From: Mimachlamys varia
Taxonomy: Eukaryota; Mollusca; Bivalvia; Pectinida; Pectinidae
Assembly: GCA_947623455.1 (NCBI GenBank)
Contig: OX392543.1
Location: forward strand, 17,544,757 to 17,608,756
Length of the DNA stretch: 64,000 nucleotides
Direction of reading: 5' to 3'
This document shows positions 12,101 to 18,238 of the stretch, one piece after another. How positions within the stretch are numbered: the stretch's first letter is position 1; each line of letters starts with the position of its first letter. A model generated the notes under the pieces. It worked only from the letters and a program-made list of their open reading frames with translations. It was not told the DNA's origin and ran no database searches. A program made the position numbers and the translations under genes.

Positions 12101-13163
12101 CAGTGATGTTGAAAAGTACGTGAAATCATGTCATGGATGTCAGATTGTAGATGGTAAAATGCACCCAGAAGAAATCACACCTACACCATTACCAACTGGA
12201 CCATGGCAGGATGTTGCGATCGACTTCATGGGACCACTCCCGTCAGGACATTACATTCTCGTTGTTGTCGATTATTATAGTCGGTACTTTGAAATAGAGG
12301 TAACAAAGGACACATCAACGGAGAAAGTGACAGATATTCTCGAGAACATGTTTTGTCGGCATGGTTTGCCATGTTCAGTGACGTCAGATAACGGTCCTCA
12401 GTTCAGGTCAGGAAAGTTCAAGGAGTATTTGAGTGGGAATGGCATAGAACACAGACGTGTCACACCATTACACCCAGCGGCAAATGGCGAAGTGGAGCGA
12501 CAGAATAGGTCACTGCTGAAACGGATAAAGATTGCTCATTCTGAATCAAAAGGTTGGAGACGAGAGATCCGTACATACTTACTTGCCTACAGGAGTACTC
12601 CACACAAAGTTACCGGTGTCTCGCCTGCAGAACTGATGTTTGGACGAAAGCTACGGACTAAATTGCCGCAAATAGAGGAAATGGGAAGGAAAACATTGGA
12701 GGAAGGTGTGCGCGATCGAGACACTGAGATGAAATACAAGAACAAACTCTATGTGGACGCGAAACGCGGTGCTAGAAGGTCTGATCTAGTGGTTGGTGAT
12801 ACGGTACTGTTGAAACGCGATTCGAAGCAAAGCAAGGTTGACACTCAGTATCAGAATGTGCCGTACACACTTATCGATAAACGCGGTAACAGCTGTGTCG
12901 TTGAGTCAGATGCAGGAGTGCAGTACAAACGAAACAGTACGTTTGTAAAACGTTACAATACACCAATGGAAATGGCTCAGGAACAGAGTGATTCTGAGAA
13001 TTTGTCTCGTGCTTGTGACAAAGATGGTTCGATTGAGGAGACTAAAGTGGATGATTCCAATCCGGTAGTTGAGGCTGAAGCAGAAACTGTAAATAAAGCG
13101 GTACAGAGGCCTGTGAGAGAAAAGCACTTACCAAAGAAATTTGGTGACTTTATCATGAGTTAA
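9141..13163 (+). CDS. Gag-Pol polyprotein of the Ty3/gypsy element
   Basis: One uninterrupted frame of 1340 codons from the ATG at 9141; the frame is open a few codons further upstream but only from a GTG. The order is: capsid-like Gag; two CCHC zinc knuckles (about residues 213-228 and 235-248); aspartic protease with DSGA (about 324); reverse transcriptase with LCVDMRQANK and the catalytic box SDD in place of the common YxDD (about 600); RNase H with TDAS and DHKPLEALYG; integrase with an HHCC zinc finger (about 964-1002) and the catalytic D, D, E near 1027, 1082 and 1116; then a GPY/F-like module (VGDTVLLKR). No stop or frameshift separates gag from pol, so processing must rely on the protease. 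No chromodomain or envelope is seen. Confidence 0.95.
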   Translation: MSKIIQLNGLSSFEPRGDPNKLRQTWERWMRSFELFAVGKGVKDHDQKKALLLHCAGPEVQDIFFTLPEGTGDDVYARAVNVLDTHFKGQVNIPYERYCFRKLCQDDENIEQCIVRLKQQAQLCKFDKVDEEIRDQIIEKCKSHKLRTRLLEKGEDLTLDQVRTIAQALETSESQARRIENPQGASNATSSASVHSVHSKPGGSNHGQSKGTCYRCGLVGHFGRDPQCPAKGKKCKKCGQIGHFYKCCKTKEKGDNPRSYSSTSSNYKKSHKYGKKGKVHAVAPGTGSDTGSEDEYAFKVTQGSRSSECFKVVLDEQEVEFVIDSGATVNIIDSEMWENLKRNHIRCTSQRTDKKLFAYGAKEPLKLIGKFSTKISVPDTSKQIESDIYVMDGHGPALLGKHTAVKLGILRVGTVVNAVSETDIFEGIGKLKDYQLTLHIDKTVQPVAQRMYRVPYSLRQKVSDKIAELEAKDIIEKVNKPSSWVSPVIVVPKPDGDIRLCVDMRQANKSILRERHPIPTVDEIMYNMNGSELFSKLDLKYGYHQIELDEESRDVTTFVTHTGLYRYKRLMFGINSAPEKYQQVISQVLHACEGVQNISDDIVIHGRTKEEHDMRLMKALDRIKERGLTLNKGKCQIGLDKITFMGHMLSRNGIGPTSERVKAIVEAKAPSSATEIRSFLGLVNFSGRYIPHLATISEPLRKLTKTGVTFTWEKEQQDSFEKLKESLAQADTLGHFRLDAKTQVVTDASNVGLGAVLVQYEGNNPKVISYASKALSDVERKYSTTEKEALAVVWALEKFRLYLYGIKFELVTDHKPLEALYGPRSKPSARIERWIMRLMPYNFTITYIPGKKNVADALSRLVTTHAESRSVQSRVESDTVDYVHFVAREATPAALSTREVEEVSKLDEELSAVRDCLRACRWDKSCTHYYPVRDEICQLGYLVLRGTRLVIPQNLRLKCIQLAHQGHLGVVGTKQQLRTKVWWPHMDSDVEKYVKSCHGCQIVDGKMHPEEITPTPLPTGPWQDVAIDFMGPLPSGHYILVVVDYYSRYFEIEVTKDTSTEKVTDILENMFCRHGLPCSVTSDNGPQFRSGKFKEYLSGNGIEHRRVTPLHPAANGEVERQNRSLLKRIKIAHSESKGWRREIRTYLLAYRSTPHKVTGVSPAELMFGRKLRTKLPQIEEMGRKTLEEGVRDRDTEMKYKNKLYVDAKRGARRSDLVVGDTVLLKRDSKQSKVDTQYQNVPYTLIDKRGNSCVVESDAGVQYKRNSTFVKRYNTPMEMAQEQSDSENLSRACDKDGSIEETKVDDSNPVVEAEAETVNKAVQRPVREKHLPKKFGDFIMS

Positions 13164-13420
13164 TAAGTACTTTCTCTTGTTCAAGTGTTCGCGATTAGTG
13201 TTGAGTTAAGCATCGTTCGCGCAAAGAGAACTTTAACTGTTCAAAATTGAGTTGAAATTCAATAATGTTTTCTATTGCTGTGTTAATTAGCAAGTGTTAA
13301 AAGACTTACTATTTTGAACTTTTATTACCAGTTTATCATAATGTCTAAGTATATACGTTAAATGAAAGTTAATAGTGTCCTTTCAAAATGATATTATGTA
13401 ACTTCTAGGAAAAGAGGAGA

Positions 13421-13607
13421 TGTAGTGTAGTAACATCATCTAGTCAAAGGGAGATAACTCCACAACCTATGTACATCTGTGCTACATTCAGTTGATCTAG
13501 AGTTATCTCACCGCTAGGGATTATGGGTAGTTATCAAGATGGCGTAAACGTATTAAATGCTAGTAAAGTTCAATCTGGATTCGATTCGTCTGTTCAAGTA
13601 TCCTACA
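13421..13607 (+). repeat. 3' LTR of the Ty3/gypsy element
   Basis: 187 bp, identical by eye to the 5' LTR. The polypurine tract AAAAGAGGAGA (13410-13420) directly precedes it, and the target duplication GTACA directly follows. Confidence 0.97.
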
Positions 13608-14100
13608 GTACAGAGTAAAAAAGTTGACGACGGACGGCCGGTTTAATTAAAATAACCTATGCAGAAGGGAACCATGAGCTAAAACTGTTGACATCAACGG
13701 GAACAAACTTATTCACCTTGTTGCAAGTAAGACACAAATGGAAATCGCATATTCAAACAATTTCAACGTGTATATCTTCTCATACTGTAACATGTAACTG
13801 AGAAAATGTAACGGTAAGATTAGGATTATAAACCTTGAAAGAGCTCGAAATCTGCAGTGATGGTAGCAGAAAAATATCTATCGATAAAAACGGTAAAGGG
13901 GTTGATGACGAACCATGACCAAACATCAACAATGGAATAACGTTGACACTTTACAATATACGAGAACATTTTCTCGTTTACGGAAAGTACGTAGGTTCAC
14001 GATTGCATAACCTCGTTTGACCCTTGTGTCAGTATACCTACATGTACAAATACTTGTATGACTAACACGTAGCATGCCCTGAAAAAAATAGGACTTAATC

Positions 14101-14467
14101 TTAAAGGCCCAATATACGTAACTTTCGACAAAACTTGAAGCGACAATCAAGCTTAATAACTTAATATATTTATAGATTCAGTTAAGATTAACTGATATCC
14201 GCAATACCGGTACAGCAGCAGTTGAAACACTGTATTTGTAAACACAAGACAACTTTGAACTGTCTTCTTACTTCGGCTTGTTGGTGAAGTTGGCCCAACA
14301 TGAATTATTTTTAATTCTTTGGATTTTTTTTTGTCAAGAGTTTCTTGTTAGTTACCGCTCATGTTTACTTATGCTTATTTTTGCATGGTTATCAACTTGG
14401 TTTTTTTTTCTTGTTTTTTTAAGTATCACGAAAAATTTCCTGAAATTACGTATATTGGGCCTTTAAA
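14101..14467 (+). mobile_element. MITE family A, copy 2 (left-arm only)
   Basis: About 365 bp with AAGGCCCAATATACG inverted termini and TTAA/TAAA borders. The right arm shows the unoccupied site: its complement runs CAGGACTTTATCATAAGCAC where this arm has GGACTTAATC, the element, then ACCCACG. It lies about 200 bp upstream of the left receptor promoter. Confidence 0.88.
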
Positions 14468-14499
14468 CCCACGTGTTCTTTCCTCATGAGGTCCTTTCA

Positions 14500-14781
14500 C
14501 GCCAAAGTGTTTTTAAGTGTCCATTATGGTGAAAGATCTTTTCCGGTGCCTGATAATCAAATCACGAGTGCTGTGTTTCTGTAACTTTCGAAACAAAAAC
14601 TTCCTGGTGATATTTTCCGAAAATCTGAAACTGCACGAGTCCAGTCGGCTATAAAAACCTGCAGTTTAGATATGTTTTCAGTGACCACCAGGAAGTCATC
14701 TTACACGTTTAAGAGACCGGTCTAGGTATTCTACATTTCTGAAACACTAGTACGTGTTTTCTTGACCAACGAAATGAGCAG
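14500..14781 (+). promoter_or_regulatory. Promoter and non-coding exon 1 of the left cGAS-like receptor
   Basis: TATAAAA at 14650-14656 is followed 30 bp later by an initiator-like TTCAGTG (A at 14680). The next 102 bp end in ATGAGCAG|GTATGA, a good donor, so exon 1 is predicted at 14680-14781. The right arm has the same arrangement, with TATA, initiator, exon and donor matching almost base for base. The coding-exon acceptor (TTTTTGCAG, exon starting 18220) gives an intron of about 3.4 kb. Upstream, GAAAATCTGAAACT resembles an interferon-response-type repeat, with non-consensus spacing. Confidence 0.65.
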
Positions 14782-15128
14782 GTATGACATTTACTTATAT
14801 TTTTAAAACCACAATTAGATTAAAAGAATAAGGTGCTTTTTTATATTGATATCAATTTATTTCATATATTTTAATTATTCTGTGTTGTTTATCTATATAG
14901 CTATTAACACAATGTGTCACATGCATTTGTTGAAGGTTAAGACGTGAATTTCCTGTCGTAATTGTACCTTGGTTAAGAATCCATGTATATACACAATGTA
15001 TATATATTGTGACGAGTAATCAGAGTATCGGGCTGTCTATCACTGCGACATCGAAGTTTTTATATGGATGTCGAGCTGGGCGCAGTAGTAGCAGCCGCGG
15101 GTATTTCTGGCTAGGCGAGTTGCTGCCA

Positions 15129-15191
15129 CAATCGGGAACCGTCGGCACTTTCCGTAAACGAGAAACGGAAAGTGCCGACGGTTCCCGATTG
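15129..15191. mobile_element. 63-bp foldback element with 9-bp target duplication
   Basis: Two perfectly complementary 27-bp arms (CAATCGGGAACCGTCGG... on each strand) around a 9-base loop. It is flanked on both sides by TTGCTGCCA (15120-15128 and 15192-15200), a clean 9-bp target-site duplication. The right arm at about 30675-30715 lacks the hairpin. A 9-bp duplication points to a Mutator-like transposase supplied elsewhere. Older relatives lie at 21283-21335 and 26631-26706. Confidence 0.88.
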
Positions 15192-15548
15192 TTGCTGCCA
15201 TAGATGATGAATTCGAGGCTCCGTCAGGGCACGAGTCAAACATGGTCTTCCTTCGTCATTTGTTTCGATGCTACTTATTTTTCTTTCCTTAAATATTTAT
15301 TTGTTTTCAATATATATGTGCAATGTTTTATCATATTTTTTCATCATTCCAGTTTTTGTATCATTTCATGAAAAATTAATTATTTGGTGCTGACACCTGA
15401 CTTAGATGTTTTGACAGAAAGCTGTTTATACACTAAATATGGTGTCGGGGCAAGATGGAGGTCGGACTAATTAATAATCTGTCATTTAGGTATCAATTTA
15501 TTTCATATCAACGAATTGATTACCTATCTGTTTATTCATCGGAAATTC

Positions 15549-16992
15549 ATTCGATCGTCACACTTATTCATGCATATATATAATATTATGACCCTGGCTG
15601 TAAAGGATATAGGGTGGTCGGGTGGTGCAGTGGATAGCGCACTTGCCTTTCACTAAGGGGGCCGGGGTTCGATTCCCCGACTGGACGTGAAAAGGTATGG
15701 AGTCACCTGTCTGACCACGTGGGTTTTCTCCGCGTACCCCGGTATCCTCCCACAAAAAGACCCCTCGCGCGCTAACATTCGAGCTAACAAGAGTGATTAA
15801 TATAAGTTGCATTACTTGTTTCATAATTTTTGTAAAATAAATAAAGTTTATATTTATAAGGGTATACTCTTCTAAGGTTTCAGTCCCGTTGAAGTCTCAT
15901 TGAAGTCTCGTTGAAGTCTCGTTAATGTCTTATTTAAAGTTTGTATGTTTTATTGAAGGAAGCATATATGCATCTGAAAATTGTATCATAAATATAAGTG
16001 TCTATTGCCTGTAGAACTTTCTTAACATGAATTTTAAAAAAATTACAAATTTGGCAGCCATTTTTAATATGCGTATTTCTGCACTTTTATGCACTTTGCA
16101 AAAGGCCAAAATGTCACCATTTTGATGCAAGATTGATCTTTTAAAAACATCAGTGTTTAGCCATTTTTAATTATAGCAAGCTCATTTTTGCTGTACAACT
16201 TTATAATGTTCAATTTTATAGAAATACTATGCTACAAAGGGGATAGTTATACAATTTTAGTATTTATTTCATACATTTAGTGTAACTGGAGCAATTTTTA
16301 TTCTTGAACCCGAAATTGTGAAAAATAACACAAATAATAAAGGGACAAAAATTAAGCACACTAGGCCCCCCCCCCTTTGTTATGACGGTTTTATAAAGAG
16401 AAACCCATTCTCTTTTCTTCCGCTAAACATTTAAATAAAAAAGATTTGATATCAGGTTTGTTTTTTTATTAAGCGTTAAATCTGCAAAAAATGGTGAAAA
16501 AATTAGGATTTTCTCATTAAAAATTAAAGGGTAGGATAACTCAAATTGCTTTTCTGAGGTAAAATATCAAGTTAGAGAAATTTTACTTCCATAACTTCGA
16601 AGGAAACACTATTTTGGTCATTTCTGCAAGCATTCATATATTTCGGATCACAAATTCGGAAGATATTGTATGAAGATATCTCGCATTCGGTCAAAACTAC
16701 AAAATTCACTTAAAATCGCTTATTATATCATATTGGTATCTTTGACCGATCGTAGCACAAAAACGAGCACGCTGACATATCATTATCTTTGCATTGTCTG
16801 CCATGCCTTGAACTCCCATATCCAAAAATGTATATGAGAAAAAAAGTTTGATACAGGAAAATTTTGACTTCTCAGAGGTGTACATCCTTAATAGGGCGTA
16901 CCACAAAATAAACCAATAATATTGATTCGTCGTGTATCATTTCAAGGGGAATATTTTTATACAAATTAGCAATCTTTATGATACTGCCTTAG
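15549..16992. other. Left-arm-only block of about 1.44 kb
   Basis: The right arm reads straight from GGAAATTC to GTAATAATGTAC (complement of about 30327-30340), whereas the left arm has these two halves separated by 1.44 kb. The block contains a SINE (15612-15850), an AT-rich stretch and a C-run near 16368. No gene is seen in it. It could be a composite insertion in the left arm or a deletion from the right arm. Confidence 0.7.
15612..15850 (+). mobile_element. tRNA-derived SINE, copy 1
   Basis: About 240 bp. An internal RNA polymerase III promoter is visible: A box TGGTGCAGTGG (15623-15633) and B box GGTTCGATTCC (15666-15676). It is followed by a conserved central domain containing GGGTTTTCTCCGCGTACCCC and TCCTCCCAC, and ends in an AT-rich AATAAATAAAGTTTA tail. 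Inverted-orientation copies lie at 39620-39859 and 49371-49600. The central-domain type suggests a widespread metazoan SINE superfamily, but the family name is not certain. Confidence 0.85.
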
Positions 16993-17062
16993 TAATAATG
17001 TACATATATTGTATCACACATTACGAAAGTGTTAAAAAAAAGATTTCAAACATTGGAAAAAG

Positions 17063-17329
17063 ATGTCCCTTGTAGACAAACATATTCATGGGAAAACTGA
17101 TGGGGTCAATTTTACATATGTATGTACTTTATTTATGCAGTTTATAGTGGTTCATATCACGGTGAAGGTTTTTAAGTGTCAACGATACATCTTGTTTAAG
17201 GTTCAATGGTTCAAAGTCCTTGTGGATCCCGTGGCTTATCAGGAAATCACGAGGATTTTGTTTCGCTGTTGTGACACATCTGTAACTTTCGGAACAAATT
17301 CTTCCCTGTGGTATTTCCCGAACCTCTGA
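17063..17329 (+). CDS. Small ORF of 88 codons, conserved in the right arm (doubtful gene)
   Basis: Open frame beginning MSLVDKHIHGKTDG and ending SLWYFPNL, inside the receptor's 5' intron. The right arm (30252-29974) keeps the same frame without indels, with a 4-codon longer N terminus and nine residue changes over 88. By hand count there are about 8 silent and 11 replacement differences, which hints weakly at constraint on the protein. It has no recognised domain. A hydrophobic FMQFIVVHITVKVF stretch could be a short membrane segment. Its 3' half coincides with a promoter-like cassette related to 14.5-14.7 kb, so conservation could instead be regulatory. Confidence 0.2.
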   Translation: MSLVDKHIHGKTDGVNFTYVCTLFMQFIVVHITVKVFKCQRYILFKVQWFKVLVDPVAYQEITRILFRCCDTSVTFGTNSSLWYFPNL

Positions 17330-17500
17330 AATTGAATCATTAAAGTTGATTATAAATGAACTGTCGTTTGGTTAAATATTCTGTGATAACCAGCCCTACT
17401 TTGATAATCTCGATATCAGACCAAAAATTCTGTATTTCGGAAATAGTTTCTCTGGCCAAATGAAATGGACCGACATGACGTTTATTCATTTTTCACAGTT
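17190..17500 (+). promoter_or_regulatory. Degenerate second copy of the receptor promoter cassette
   Basis: It repeats the order of the promoter at 14.5-14.78 kb: GTTTTTAAGTGTC, AAATCACGAG, TCTGTAACTTTCG, TTCC.TG.TATTTCCCG, a TATA-like ATTATAAATG (about 17347), then TTTCGGAAATAG...AAATGAAATG. The equivalent of the exon-1 donor is missing (GACATGACG instead of AGGTATG). A kappaB-like GGGAAATACC lies on the minus strand near 17310. The right arm holds the same cassette at about 29830-30120, so it predates the inverted duplication. It may be an alternative promoter, an enhancer or a relic. Confidence 0.4.
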
Positions 17501-17749
17501 AGGTAAAAAAAAACCGATTTTGTTTTCAATTTACATTATTTTGAGTTTAAATAGGTTGTTTTGGCAACATAAACGCAATTAAGCACATACTTTGATTTCG
17601 TCGAAAGTTCGAATGCAAGGTCGATGGTGAATGACTGAAGTTAGCAAAGTACTGAAATTAATGAAGCGCTAAAACTCTTTAGTTACCCGAATAGTTATTA
17701 TGTTGGACTAGTGTTTGAGCTGCCTTCTTTTTTGGTAGATACTGGTGGC

Positions 17750-18134
17750 GGAGTTAAAGCCTTCGGCGTTTGCCGTTTTAATCTAATGTTTTACCGTTAT
17801 TCATTCGAAAAGTGGCACGGTGCAAAATATACCAACGTAATTGATATTCATTTGAAATTATTCAATTTAGAAATTATAACAATTATTGCTATTTAATTAT
17901 AGAGTTAGACTAGTGCAAATGGAATGTTATTCCGCCAGGAGTCGAACCCGGAACCGCTTGCTACTAGTCTTACGCTCAATCGATCGAGCTAAAGAGAAGA
18001 TCTCTCTAGCCGAGCGATATATTGCAGCTAGTATTTACCAGTGTAACATGTTACAAACCTTGCATGGTACTACACCAATATATCAAAAACCGTTCTTTGT
18101 AGCTTATCTACTGACTCGTCACATTAAATAATCA
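17750..18134 (-). mobile_element. Left-arm-only insertion with tRNA-like core (putative SINE)
   Basis: About 385 bp present between GAGCTGCCTTC...ACTGG and ATGGGGATTTACTC in the left arm but absent at the corresponding place in the right arm (near 29535-29560). On the minus strand, about 18008-17934 reads like a tRNA, with an A-box-like TTAGCTCGATCGATTGAGCG and B box GGGTTCGACTCC. The acceptor stem does not close, so it is not a functional tRNA gene. A tRNA-derived SINE is the likeliest explanation. Confidence 0.5.
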
Positions 18135-18238
18135 AATGGGGATTTACTCATTGAATCGTATTATTTGTTTTTACCATACAACATGCTCTTTTCTTTTTAT
18201 TTCAAATTGATTTTTGCAGGCTTAATCGACAAGCAGTA

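Larger units (their letters stand above)
8868..13607 (+). mobile_element. Complete Ty3/gypsy LTR retrotransposon, mag-like, recently inserted
   Basis: The element is 4740 bp. Two 187-bp LTRs (8868-9054 and 13421-13607) appear identical base for base, and a 5-bp target duplication GTACA flanks it (8863-8867 and 13608-13612). It has a primer site matching a serine tRNA, one long gag-pol frame and a purine-rich tract AAAAGAGGAGA just before the 3' LTR. The matching site in the right arm (about 32729 on the plus strand) has no element, so the insertion came after the duplication. No envelope-like frame follows pol. Identical LTRs and an intact frame mean it may be active. Confidence 0.97.

Noticed and set aside
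9703..13127. Minus-strand open frames inside the Ty3 element
   Set aside because: They are antisense shadows of the gag-pol frame with no independent evidence.
8868..13607. Endogenous retrovirus with envelope
   Set aside because: Only about 250 bp separate the gag-pol stop from the 3' LTR and no further frame is present, so it is an LTR retrotransposon without env.
17934..18008. Possible functional tRNA gene on the minus strand
   Set aside because: A- and B-box-like sequences are present, but the acceptor stem does not pair and the piece lies within a left-arm-only insertion, so a tRNA-derived SINE is more likely.
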